A stretch of 64,000 nucleotides of DNA from VRUE01 sp036379955. GTDB taxonomy: Bacteria > Actinomycetota > Thermoleophilia > Solirubrobacterales > 70-9. The position numbers were made by a program, and so were the translations under genes. Shown piece after piece: positions 15,994-23,999 of this stretch (position 1 is the first letter of the stretch; the number at the start of each line of letters is the position of its first letter). Under the pieces are notes generated by a model. That model worked only from the letters and a program-made list of their open reading frames with translations. It was not told the DNA's origin and ran no database searches. The stretch lies in assembly GCA_036379955.1 (NCBI GenBank), contig DASVFR010000025.1, forward strand, positions 1-64,000, read 5' to 3'.

Positions 15994-16419
15994 ATGGGCG
16001 AGCCGCGCTACCGCATCTCTCCGGAGATCGTCCACGAGGAGGTCGACGGCGAGGTGATCGCGATCGACCTCGGCGACGGCAGCTACTACAGCATCGCCGG
16101 CAGCGGGCCCGCGATCTGGGAGCTGCTCGTCGCCGGCGCCAGCGAGGCGGAGATCGGCGACGCGCTTGCCGCCCGACACGGGATCGAGCCCGGGGAGGTG
16201 GCCGCGGAGGCCACCGCCTTCCTCGCCGAGCTCGAGGCGAACGGGCTAGCGGTCCGAGGCGAGGAGGGTGCCGGGAACTGCGTCGCGCCTGCCCTGAAGC
16301 CGTCCGCCGACGGGTATGAGCCACCGCGCCTCGAGCACTACACGGACATGAAGGACTACTTCCTTCTCGATCCGATTCACGAGGTCGATCCGGCCGGCTG
16401 GCCCAAACCCGCCGCCTAA
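15994..16419 (+). CDS. PqqD-family protein with C-terminal DPIHEVDPAGWP tail
   Basis: 141 residues. Residues about 5-90 form a PqqD-like winged helix (RISPEIVHEEVDGEVIAIDL, then GSYYSIAGSGPAIWELL), the fold used as a RiPP recognition element that holds leader peptides for modifying enzymes. A conserved-looking tail follows: LEHYTDMKDYFLLDPIHEVD then PAGWPKP. It is followed after 5 bases by an HPr-kinase-like gene, then a glycosyltransferase and a nucleotidyltransferase, the gene company of lasso-peptide kinase clusters and HPr-related kinase systems. No separate precursor peptide gene is visible nearby. The tail may be the modification substrate, which is inference. Confidence 0.75.
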   Translation: MGEPRYRISPEIVHEEVDGEVIAIDLGDGSYYSIAGSGPAIWELLVAGASEAEIGDALAARHGIEPGEVAAEATAFLAELEANGLAVRGEEGAGNCVAPALKPSADGYEPPRLEHYTDMKDYFLLDPIHEVDPAGWPKPAA

Positions 16420-16424
16420 GTCAG

Positions 16425-17558
16425 GTGGCGAACCCGGCCGCCGTGGACGAGGAACGGGTCGGCGATGTCGCCGCCGGGTACTTCGCGCAGCTCCGGGAGC
16501 GCTTCGAGCGGGCCGCGTCCGCCGCCGACGGTGTCGCCGAGGACGAGATCGAGATCGGCGGCCTGCGGCTGCGGCTTCGTTGGGCTGGGGAAGCGATGCG
16601 CCGCGTCCTGCTTCTCCCGTTTGAGCATCTAGCCCGCCCGCCCGCTCCCGACCCGGATCTGGAGATCGCCCTCTTCGACACCGCTTCGACCGGGGTCGAG
16701 GCGCCGCCACCGGTCTGGCCGCCCGCCCCGGCGGCGCCTGGGACGAACCCGGTCGTCCGTCTGCAAACGGACCGGATCGGCATCCTGGCGGCGGCCGGCA
16801 GTCGTGCCCTCACGGTCGTCGAGCCGGGGGCGGGCAGAGCGGTGTTCCACCTGCCCGACGCCGCCGCGATTCCGGCCAGCGAGCGAGCGGCGCCGATGCG
16901 CGAGGCGCTGCAACTGCTGATGGCGCCGCGCGGACGGGTGATGACCCACGCCGGCGCGGTCGGCCGCGGCGGACGGGGGGTCCTGCTGGTCGGCCGCGGC
17001 GGCTCGGGCAAGTCGACCCTGGCGCTTGGCTGCGCCATGGCCGGCCTCGAGATCGTCGCCGACGACTACGTGCTGCTCGAGCCCGAATCCCTCTTCGCCC
17101 ACGCGATGCAGTCGACCGCGAAGCTGACCGAGGACGGCGTCGAGCGCCTCGGTGTCCCCCCGGCGGCGATCGATCCGGTCGGGTTCGAGCCGACTCTCGA
17201 GGGCCCGGCCAAGGCCCTGACCGACGTCCGCGTCCTCAGCCCGGGAGCCCTGAGGCCGCGCCTCCGCATCGCGGCCCTCGTCGCTCCCCACATCCCGGTG
17301 ACTTCGCCTTTCGTTCCGCTATCCGGAACGAAAGGCGAAGTCAGCCGGGGGGAGCCGGTTCCGCGGCGGGTGTCAGGGGCGGAGGGGCTGCGGGCGGTGG
17401 CGCCGAGCACGATCGCCCAGTCCGGCTTCTCCGGCGGCCAGGCGCTGGCGGCGCTTGCCGGGGTCGTCCGCCGGGTGCCCAGCTACGCCCTGGAGCTGTC
17501 CTCGGACCCCGCCGCCAACGCCCACGCCGTCGACCGTCTGGTGGCCGAGCTTGGCTGA
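16425..17558 (+). CDS. HPr kinase-related protein (HprK-like kinase)
   Basis: 377 residues from GTG 16425. A P-loop GRGGSGKST lies near residue 190, followed by CAMAGLEIVADDYVLLEP, the layout of the HprK/P kinase core where a DD pair follows the P-loop. The N-terminal 180 residues are variable. Relatives phosphorylate peptides such as the lasso peptide paeninodin, and others sit in PqqD-linked cassettes of unknown function. A perfect 45-base palindrome encodes residues about 292-307 in frame. The stop overlaps the next gene's TTG. Kinase activity and substrate are inferred. Confidence 0.7.
   Translation: MANPAAVDEERVGDVAAGYFAQLRERFERAASAADGVAEDEIEIGGLRLRLRWAGEAMRRVLLLPFEHLARPPAPDPDLEIALFDTASTGVEAPPPVWPPAPAAPGTNPVVRLQTDRIGILAAAGSRALTVVEPGAGRAVFHLPDAAAIPASERAAPMREALQLLMAPRGRVMTHAGAVGRGGRGVLLVGRGGSGKSTLALGCAMAGLEIVADDYVLLEPESLFAHAMQSTAKLTEDGVERLGVPPAAIDPVGFEPTLEGPAKALTDVRVLSPGALRPRLRIAALVAPHIPVTSPFVPLSGTKGEVSRGEPVPRRVSGAEGLRAVAPSTIAQSGFSGGQALAALAGVVRRVPSYALELSSDPAANAHAVDRLVAELG
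17299..17343. repeat. Perfect palindrome inside a coding sequence
   Basis: Two 20-base arms, TGACTTCGCCTTTCGTTCCG (17299-17318) and its exact complement (17324-17343), flank a 5-base CTATC loop. It lies within the HprK-like gene and reads through in frame as SPFVPLSGTKGEVS. Confidence 0.9.
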
Positions 17559-18240
17559 GCCGTCCGTCACCGCCGCGATCCCGGTGCGCGACGGCGAGGC
17601 CTATCTCGCCGAGGCGATCGAGAGCGTGCTGGGTCAGAGCCGGCCCTGCGACCAGGTGGTCGTCGTCGACAACGGCTCCAGTGACGGCAGCGCCGAGATC
17701 GCGCGCGGCTACGCCCCCGCCGTCGAGCTCGTCGCCGAGCCGAGGCCCGGCATCGGCTCGGCGCGCAACGCGGCGCTGGCCGCCGCCCGCGGCGACTTCC
17801 TCGCCTTCCTCGACGCCGACGACCTCTGGACGCCGGAGAAGACCGCGCTGCAGCTGGCGGCCTTCTCCGCGCATCCCGGTTTGAGCCTGGTCTTCGGCTA
17901 CGTGAGCCAGTTCGCGACCCCGGAGCTGAGCGAGGGCGAGCGCGAAGCCCTGCGCCTTCCGGACGAGCCCCAGCCCGGGGCCCATATCGGCGCGATGATG
18001 GCGAGCCGGGCGGCAGTCGAGGCGATCGGCCCGTGGTCCGCGGACGTCGCGGTGAGCGATGGGCTTACCTTCCTGCTGCGCGCCCGTGAGCTCGGTCTCG
18101 AGCAGACGATGCTGTCCGAGACCGTGATGATGCGTCGGGTGCACGGCGCCAACCACTCGCTTCGCAACCGGGACGCGCGGACCGAGTTCGCGCGCCTGCT
18201 CAAGGCCTCGCTCGATCGTCGCCGAAGGGCCTCGCCTTGA
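17551..18240 (+). CDS. Family 2 glycosyltransferase
   Basis: 229 residues, GT-A fold. SVTAAIPVRDGEAYLAEAI opens the nucleotide-sugar site, VVDNGSSDGS follows, and the metal-binding motif is FLDADDLW near residue 88. There are no membrane segments. TTG 17551 starts within the kinase stop region and the stop overlaps the next gene as TTGA, so the four genes from 15994 to 19364 look like one transcription unit. The sugar and acceptor are unknown. Confidence 0.85.
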   Translation: MAEPSVTAAIPVRDGEAYLAEAIESVLGQSRPCDQVVVVDNGSSDGSAEIARGYAPAVELVAEPRPGIGSARNAALAAARGDFLAFLDADDLWTPEKTALQLAAFSAHPGLSLVFGYVSQFATPELSEGEREALRLPDEPQPGAHIGAMMASRAAVEAIGPWSADVAVSDGLTFLLRARELGLEQTMLSETVMMRRVHGANHSLRNRDARTEFARLLKASLDRRRRASP

Positions 18241-19364
18241 GCGTCGCCCTCGGCAACTTGCCGACGCCGGCGCAGCACCTCGTCCTCCACGCGGCGCTCG
18301 ATCGCCCCGGCCTCGCGGGCGCGGCCTGGGAGCGCTGGCGCGCGACCGTCGCGTTCGACGACGTCGACCACGGCTCGATGCGGCTGCTGCCGCTCGTCTA
18401 CCGGAACCTCGGTCCGGAGACCTTCGACGCCGAGGTCGCCGGGCGGCTCAAGGGTCTCTACCGGCGGGCCTGGAGCCGGAACCAGCTGCTCTTCGGGCGT
18501 GCCGCCGAGGCGATCGCCGCCCTCCAGGCGCGCGGCATCGAGACCCTCGTCACCAAGGGAGCGTCGCTCGCCCTGCTGGCCTACGGCGATGTCGGCGTCC
18601 GCCCGATGGACGACGTCGACGTCCTGGTACCGATCGACCGCACGCGGGAGGCGATCGAAACGCTGCGGGAAGCGGGTTGGACAGCCGATCGCGAGGATCC
18701 GCTGGCCTGGACCGAGGTCCACCACTCGCTCGGCTTCGCCGGACCCGGCGGCGGCAACGCCGACCTGCACTGGTACGCGCTCTGGCAGCCGGCGGGGGAC
18801 GAGGAGCTGTGGGAGGCGTCGCTGCCGCTGGAGCTGGCGGGAGTCGCGACCAGGGCGCCCTGTCCCGCCGACCAGCTGCTGCTCGCCTGCGTCCACGGCA
18901 CTCCCTGGAGCCCGCTGCCCCCCTTTCGCTGGGTTGCCGACGCGGTCGTCACCGTGCGCGCCGCCGGCGAGGGGTTCGACTGGGATCGCCTCGCCACCGA
19001 GGCCGAGCGCCGCCAGCTCACCGTCTCCATCGGGGCCGCGGTCTCCTACCTGCGCGACGAGTTCGACCTGCCGGTCCCGGTCGAGATCCTGGGGCGTCTC
19101 GCGACCGCCCCGGCCTCGCGCCACGAGCGCGCCGCCTTCGCCGCCGCCTGCCGACCCGACAGCCCCGTCCGCACCCTGCGCATGGCCTGGGACCGTTACC
19201 GGCGCCTGCGCGATCTCGACACCGGAGGGTCGCGCCCGCCACGTGGCTTCGCTTCCTTCGCGCGGCGCTTCTGGGGCCTGGACAGCGTCTGGCAGCTGCC
19301 CCTGCACGCGGCGCGCTCGCTCAGCCGGCGGCGCGGGAGCGGTGACGTTCGATCCGCTTCTTGA
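18237..19364 (+). CDS. Nucleotidyltransferase family protein (NTP_transf_5-like)
   Basis: 375 residues. The core GIETLVTKGASLALLAYGD followed by VRPMDDVDVLVP (near residue 125) is the signature of the putative nucleotidyltransferase family PF14907, with the DxD metal site DVDV. LGFAGPGGGNADLHW follows. Members co-occur with PqqD proteins and HPr-kinase-like proteins in lasso peptide and polysaccharide gene clusters, as here. Substrate unknown. The gene's last 44 bases overlap the end of the opposing glycosyltransferase gene. Confidence 0.75.
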   Translation: MSVALGNLPTPAQHLVLHAALDRPGLAGAAWERWRATVAFDDVDHGSMRLLPLVYRNLGPETFDAEVAGRLKGLYRRAWSRNQLLFGRAAEAIAALQARGIETLVTKGASLALLAYGDVGVRPMDDVDVLVPIDRTREAIETLREAGWTADREDPLAWTEVHHSLGFAGPGGGNADLHWYALWQPAGDEELWEASLPLELAGVATRAPCPADQLLLACVHGTPWSPLPPFRWVADAVVTVRAAGEGFDWDRLATEAERRQLTVSIGAAVSYLRDEFDLPVPVEILGRLATAPASRHERAAFAAACRPDSPVRTLRMAWDRYRRLRDLDTGGSRPPRGFASFARRFWGLDSVWQLPLHAARSLSRRRGSGDVRSAS

Positions 19365-20043
19365 GCGCCAGGAAATGCCCGGCGCGGCCGGCGGCGGCGT
19401 CCTGCGTGAGGCTCGCCGGATGCACGCGCCGTCGCAGCAGCACCCGTGGCAGGCGGGCGATCTCGATCCCCGCCTCGGAGGCGCGCAGGAGCCAGTCGAA
19501 ATCCTCGGCCGCGCGCATCCCCTCGTCGAAGCCACCGACGCGGTCGAAGGTCTCACGGCGCATGACCATCGTCATCGTGTGCACGTCGGGCTCCTCGGCC
19601 AGCTCCTCCGGCCTGTCCGGCATCACGGTCGGCACGCTCGACCCCTCGGCCCAGAAGGGCAGCTCGGCGCCCCCCTCCACCACCAGCTCCTGCTTTGCCA
19701 GCACGCAGCCCACCGCGGGGCGGGCCAGCATCTCCCCGACCTGGACCGAGAGCTTCTCGGGGAGCATCGCGTCGTCGGCGTCGTGGAAGGCGACGAACTC
19801 GCCGCGCGAGGCGGCGAAGCCGCGGTTGCGCGCCGCGGCGGGCCCGGCGTTCTCCTGGACGATCAGCTTCACCGCCGGGTAGGAGCGGGCGACCGCGGCC
19901 GTGTCGTCGCCGGAGCCGTCGTCGACGACGACGACCTCGACCGGCGCGTAGGTCTGGGCGAGCACGCTCTCGATCGCCTCGCCGAGGAAGCGCTCGGCTT
20001 CGTAGGCGGGGATCACGACGCTGACCAGGGGGCGCTCGGACAC
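19321..20043 (-). CDS. Family 2 glycosyltransferase
   Basis: 240 residues from a GTG start giving VSERPLVSVVIPAYEAERFL. It has the GT-A features VVVDDGSGDDT and FHDADDAMLPEK, the metal-binding DAD near residue 88. Residues VGGFDEGMRAAEDFDWLLR are typical of rhamnosyl- and related transferases. It is about 14 bases downstream of the GH63-like gene on the same strand and converges with the nucleotidyltransferase gene, overlapping it by 44 bases. Donor and acceptor unknown. Confidence 0.88.
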   Translation of the reverse strand: MSERPLVSVVIPAYEAERFLGEAIESVLAQTYAPVEVVVVDDGSGDDTAAVARSYPAVKLIVQENAGPAAARNRGFAASRGEFVAFHDADDAMLPEKLSVQVGEMLARPAVGCVLAKQELVVEGGAELPFWAEGSSVPTVMPDRPEELAEEPDVHTMTMVMRRETFDRVGGFDEGMRAAEDFDWLLRASEAGIEIARLPRVLLRRRVHPASLTQDAAAGRAGHFLALKKRIERHRSRAAG

Positions 20044-20057
20044 GGGCGCATTCTCCC

Positions 20058-21257
20058 TCAGAGGTGGCTGGCGGCCGCCGCCGGATCGGGCTCGGCCAGC
20101 TCGACCGCCAGCGCCGACCAGGCGAAGTCGTGGGCGCCGAGGCCGGCGCCGGTGCGGGGGTCGTAATACTCGCGCAGCCCTTCGCGCTCGACCGCGCCGA
20201 CGATGCCCTCGGCGATGCGCTTCGCGGCCAGCTCGTAGCCGCGGCGGCGCAGGCCGAGCCAGAGCAGCCAGGCCGAGTTGACCCAGGTCGGTCCGCGCCA
20301 GTAGCGGCGCACTGGGCCACGGTGGCCGCCCGGCTCGTAGCTCGGCTCGGCCGCCGAGACGGAGGGTGGCGCGACGGGCGTCAGGAACCGGTCCTCGTCG
20401 AGCAGGTGCTCCTCGACCAGGCGGCGACCGATCGCCTCCGGCAGGTCGGGCAGGGCCAGCGGCGCCAGCGCCGCCCAGGTCGCGATCGCCGGTTGTGCGC
20501 CACCGGGCTGCGCCTCGTCGAGGAAGAGGCCCCGGCGCTCGTCCCAGAGGCGGTCGACGAGGGCAGGTGTGGCCGAGGGTCGGCCGAGCGCCTGCAGCGA
20601 TAGCGACCAGAGCGTGTTGACCAGGACCTCGCAGAGGAGGGGCCCACCCGCGTCGCGGACGCGACGGGCATCGAAGCCGAGCCGCCGGTTGCGGTGGACG
20701 AGGAGCGGGAAGCCGATCCGGGCGCAACTCCGCCGCCCCCAGACCGGGTCGAACTTGGGCGAGGCGTCGAGGCCCGACTCGTCGGGCTGCACGATCCAGA
20801 GCAGGCCGTCGCCGTCGAGGTCGCGGTTGGCCGCCAGCCACTCGACCTGGGCCGCGATCCGCGGCTCCTCGGCTGGGTCGCCGACGGCGAGTCGCCAGGC
20901 CCAGGCGAGCAGCGGCGGCTGGATCGTCTCGGTCTGGAAAGAGCGCCGCGTGGCGACGTTGTAGAAGGGAAGGCGGGAGAGGGAGACGGGCCGCTCCCAG
21001 AAGATCGTGTGCCCGATGAACCCGTCGCCACGCTGCGCCGCCAGCAGCGTCTCCAGCTCGATCCGCGAGCGGTCCGGGTCGAAGCGCCGCCACGCGATCG
21101 CCGCGAAGCAGGAGTCCCAGTACCACTGCCACGGGTAGCGCCCCGGGCTCGGCCGCGTATAAGCGAACGGCACGCCCCGCCGCACCCCCTCGACCCAGCT
21201 CCCCCGCAACACCCCCTCCGCCAACTCCGGGGCCGACGGGCCGAAAAGCGCTGACAT
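20058..21257 (-). CDS. GH63-like glycoside hydrolase (mannosylglycerate hydrolase type)
   Basis: 399 residues forming an (alpha/alpha)6-type domain. Motifs are YPWQWYWDSCFAAIAW near residue 40, QPDESGLDASPKFD near 165 (the Asp after ESGL aligns with the proposed general acid of mannosylglycerate hydrolases), YWRGPTWVNSAWLLW near 325, and EYYDPRTGAGLGAHDFAWSAL near the end (the proposed base Glu). Relatives hydrolyse compatible solutes such as mannosyl- or glucosylglycerate; substrate here is inferred. The ATG lies in the loop of a strong hairpin (21230-21282), so initiation may be affected by RNA structure or a later start may be used. Followed by a glycosyltransferase gene. Confidence 0.7.
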   Translation of the reverse strand: MSALFGPSAPELAEGVLRGSWVEGVRRGVPFAYTRPSPGRYPWQWYWDSCFAAIAWRRFDPDRSRIELETLLAAQRGDGFIGHTIFWERPVSLSRLPFYNVATRRSFQTETIQPPLLAWAWRLAVGDPAEEPRIAAQVEWLAANRDLDGDGLLWIVQPDESGLDASPKFDPVWGRRSCARIGFPLLVHRNRRLGFDARRVRDAGGPLLCEVLVNTLWSLSLQALGRPSATPALVDRLWDERRGLFLDEAQPGGAQPAIATWAALAPLALPDLPEAIGRRLVEEHLLDEDRFLTPVAPPSVSAAEPSYEPGGHRGPVRRYWRGPTWVNSAWLLWLGLRRRGYELAAKRIAEGIVGAVEREGLREYYDPRTGAGLGAHDFAWSALAVELAEPDPAAAASHL

Positions 21258-21282
21258 AGAGCGTTTTTCGGCCCGTCGGCCC
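21230..21282. repeat. Strong inverted repeat covering the GH63-like start codon
   Basis: GGGCCGACGGGCCGAAAA (21230-21247) pairs with 21265-21282, then GCGCT (21248-21252) with 21260-21264 including one G.T pair, giving 23 bp around a 7-base loop. The loop contains the CAT that is the start codon of the minus-strand gene. It lies just downstream of the ABC permease stop. Confidence 0.85.
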
Positions 21283-21286
21283 GGGG

Positions 21287-22078
21287 TCATGCCGCGGTGC
21301 GGCGCATTTCGCGCAGCGCCCAGGCGCCGAGGATCGCGATCAGGCCGAGCAGAACCGCGATCGCGGGCCATGTCTCGGCCCAGGTGACGGCGCCGAGGAA
21401 GCCCTGGCGGGCGGCGTCCATGACCTGCGTGACCGGGTTGACTTCGGCGACCGAGCGCATCCACGGTTGCAGCAGTGCGAGCGGCGCGTAGGCGGTCGTG
21501 GTGAAGATCGCCGCCATCATCCCCGCCTGCATCAGCGGCGCCGCCGACTGGCTCTTGAAGCGCAGCGCCAGGGCCGAGCCCCAGCAGGCCGCTGTCGCCG
21601 CCATCGCGGCGACCATCAGGTAGGCGATCAGGAGCCCGCCGATGCCAGGCCAGCTCGCCCCGAGCAGGAGCGCGATCGCCAGCACGAAGGTCGCCGGGAT
21701 CAGGGCGCGAGCGCTCGCGGCCAGGACCGTCCCGGCAAGCAGGACCCAGCGGGGCGCGGGGGAGACGAGCAGCCGGTCGACCCAGCCCTGCTCCATGTCG
21801 CGGGCCAGGTTGACACCGGCCGCGGCGCCGGTGAAGCCGGCGCCCTGGAGCATGCTGACCGGGACGACGAAGCTCTCGTAGGCGCCGGTGTCGAAGCCGC
21901 GCAGCTGGGTCAGCGCGCCGAAGACGCCGTTGATGCCGAGGAAGAAGATCGTCGGCGCCAGCACTCCCGGGATCGCCGCGCCCGGCACGCGCAGCAGCTC
22001 GTTCTTGGCACGCGCCATCAGTGCCGCGATCGTCGCCAGGTTCGCGCGCCACTGGGGGACGGCGGCCGTCGCCTCCAT
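21287..22078 (-). CDS. ABC-2 type transporter permease
   Basis: 263 residues, about six membrane segments, ABC-2 family. Typical features are the GFTGAAAGVNLARDMEQGWVD loop (the E-loop between early segments) and VNPVTQVMDAARQGFLG before the final segments. It overlaps the second permease gene as ATGA and forms a three-gene exporter with it and the ATPase upstream. Relatives export drugs, lipids or glycans; the substrate is not evident. Confidence 0.88.
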   Translation of the reverse strand: MEATAAVPQWRANLATIAALMARAKNELLRVPGAAIPGVLAPTIFFLGINGVFGALTQLRGFDTGAYESFVVPVSMLQGAGFTGAAAGVNLARDMEQGWVDRLLVSPAPRWVLLAGTVLAASARALIPATFVLAIALLLGASWPGIGGLLIAYLMVAAMAATAACWGSALALRFKSQSAAPLMQAGMMAAIFTTTAYAPLALLQPWMRSVAEVNPVTQVMDAARQGFLGAVTWAETWPAIAVLLGLIAILGAWALREMRRTAA

Positions 22079-22854
22079 CAGCCGGTCCTCAGCCTGTGGC
22101 GCAGGGCGCGGGCGCTGAGCACCAGCCCCAGCACGACGATGCCGGCGATCGCCAGCAGCGCCTCGAGCAGGTCGGTGGCGTCGACGTCGGCGATGATCGG
22201 GGTGCGCACGCCTTCGACGATGAAGCTGAACGGGTTGTATTCGGCGATCGCCCTGGCGGGCTGGATCATCAGGTCGACGGGAAAGAAGGCGGAGGAGAGG
22301 AAGAGGACGACGAGGACGAGCGGGAAGAGCCCCTGGACGACGCTGGCGCTGCCGGTGCGCAGGGCGATCGCGGCGCCGATCCCACCGACCGCCGTCGCCG
22401 TGGCCGTGACGAGGAAGACCGCGATCAGGGCGCCGGCGACGCCGCTGTGGATTTCGGCGCCGAAGGCGAGGCCGATCGCGAGGAACCAGAGGGCGGAGAG
22501 GAAGCCGAGCGCGGCGACCCCGGCGAGCCGTCCGAGCACGATCGTGTAGCGGGGGACCGGGGCGGCGAAGAGCCGGTCGGTGAAGCCCATCTCGATGTCG
22601 ACCGCGAAGGCGATGCCGCCGCTGTTGCCGGCCAGCATTAGCGACTGCATCATCGCCCCGGCCAGCATGAACTGGAGGAAGCCCTGCACCGGCGGGAAGC
22701 CGGGCAGGTTGACCGCGCCGCCCGCGCCCCCGGTCTGCACGGCGAGGAGCAGCGTCGGGAAGACGAGGATCGGCGCCATCAACTGCGGGCGGCGAAAGGT
22801 CTGGCGGATCGAGCGCATCCCAAGCGCCCGGATCACTCGCAGGTTCGTCGCCAT
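22078..22854 (-). CDS. ABC-2 type transporter permease
   Basis: 258 residues with about six membrane segments. The ABC-2 signature loop reads GNSGGIAFAVDIEMGFTDRL, and AEYNPFSFIVEGVR lies before the last segment. It resembles DrrB/daunorubicin-type permeases. It sits 5 bases after the ATPase gene and overlaps the other permease, so the three are probably co-translated as a heterodimeric exporter. Confidence 0.88.
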   Translation of the reverse strand: MATNLRVIRALGMRSIRQTFRRPQLMAPILVFPTLLLAVQTGGAGGAVNLPGFPPVQGFLQFMLAGAMMQSLMLAGNSGGIAFAVDIEMGFTDRLFAAPVPRYTIVLGRLAGVAALGFLSALWFLAIGLAFGAEIHSGVAGALIAVFLVTATATAVGGIGAAIALRTGSASVVQGLFPLVLVVLFLSSAFFPVDLMIQPARAIAEYNPFSFIVEGVRTPIIADVDATDLLEALLAIAGIVVLGLVLSARALRHRLRTG

Positions 22855-22859
22855 CCCGG

Positions 22860-23831
22860 TCAAGCCTCCACCGCCTCCGGCGCCGTGCTTCCCTCGCTCC
22901 CCTTCTCGAGGTGGTGGCCGGTGGTCGCGACGAAGACGTCGTCGAGGGTCGGCCGGACCAGCTCCAAAGACTCGACTCCGATCCCCGCGTCGTCGAGGGC
23001 GCGGACGACGCGCGGGATGTCGGCGGCGCCGTTCTCGACCTCGACCAGCACCGTACGGCCGTCGCTCGGCGGCAGCAGCCTCCCGATCTCCGCGCATACG
23101 CGCTCGGCAGCGTCGATCGAGCCGTCCGCCAGCTGCAGCTGGACGTGGGGGTTGCCGATCTCCGCCTTGAGCGCGTCGGGAGTCCCCTCGGCGACGATGA
23201 GGCCATGGTCGATGATGCCGACGTTGTCGGCGAGCCGGTCGGCCTCCTCCAGATACTGGGTGGTGAGGAACACGGTCGTGCCCTCGTCGTTCAGCGCCCG
23301 CACCTCCTCCCAGATCGTCTTGCGGCTTACCGGGTCGAGGCCCGTGGTCGGCTCGTCGAGAAAGAGGACGCGCGGTTCGTGCACCAGGGCCGCGGCGAGA
23401 TCGAGCCGGCGCTTCATCCCGCCCGAGTAGCCGCCGACGCGGCGGTCGGCGGCCTCGGCCAGGTCCACCCTTTCGAGCAGGTCATCGGCGCGTTGGCGTC
23501 CCTCGGCGCTGGGCAGCCCCTGCAGCGTCGCCTGCAGGCGGATCAGCTCGCGTCCCGTCATCAGCGGATCGAGCGCGGCCTCCTGCAGGGCGACGCCGAT
23601 CGAGGCGCGCACGGAGCGGGCCTCGGCGACGACGTCGTGCCCGGCCACCGTGGCCTGGCCTCCGGTCGGCAGCAGCAGCGTGGTCAGCATGCGCACGGTC
23701 GTCGTCTTGCCGGCGCCGTTGGGGCCGAGGAAGCCGTAGATCTCTCCCTCGCCGACCTCCAGGTCGACGCCGCGCACGGCGAGCACCTCGCCGAAGGCGC
23801 GCTCCAACCCGTTGACGGCGATCGCCGGCAC
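22860..23831 (-). CDS. ABC transporter ATP-binding protein (DrrA-like)
   Basis: 323 residues. Walker A GPNGAGKTTT near residue 41, signature YSGGMKRRLDLA near 137 and Walker B RVLFLDEPTTGLD near 157. The C-terminal extension (about 225-323) resembles the DrrA-type regulatory domain DUF4162. It would energise the two permeases downstream. The 5' side is bounded by a large inverted repeat shared with the amidase 3' end. Confidence 0.93.
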   Translation of the reverse strand: MPAIAVNGLERAFGEVLAVRGVDLEVGEGEIYGFLGPNGAGKTTTVRMLTTLLLPTGGQATVAGHDVVAEARSVRASIGVALQEAALDPLMTGRELIRLQATLQGLPSAEGRQRADDLLERVDLAEAADRRVGGYSGGMKRRLDLAAALVHEPRVLFLDEPTTGLDPVSRKTIWEEVRALNDEGTTVFLTTQYLEEADRLADNVGIIDHGLIVAEGTPDALKAEIGNPHVQLQLADGSIDAAERVCAEIGRLLPPSDGRTVLVEVENGAADIPRVVRALDDAGIGVESLELVRPTLDDVFVATTGHHLEKGSEGSTAPEAVEA

Positions 23832-23999
23832 TAGATGGCTGACTCCATGGCCGCGTGCGACTGGGGACGCGCGTGGCCAAGCAGGTCAAGGACGCAGGGC
23901 GCAGCCTTTGGTGGTGCCAAAGGCAAGCCTGAGGACGCAGAGATGCGCAGCGCCACGCGCGTCATCCAGGTGCGCGGGGTCGTGGAGTCAGCCATCTAG
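23831..23999. repeat. Large compound inverted repeat, class 2
   Basis: It fills the gap between the amidase stop and the ABC ATPase start. The outer 17-bp arms (23831-23847 and 23983-23999) pair perfectly and include the amidase stop codon. Inner stems are GCGCGTGGC/GCCACGCGC (23869-23877/23952-23960) and GCCTTTGG/CCAAAGGC (about 23904-23923). On the minus strand the internal loops TGCGTCCTC (23931-23939) and TGCGTCCTT (23888-23896) match those at 2221/2282 and 5736/5798. Confidence 0.8.
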
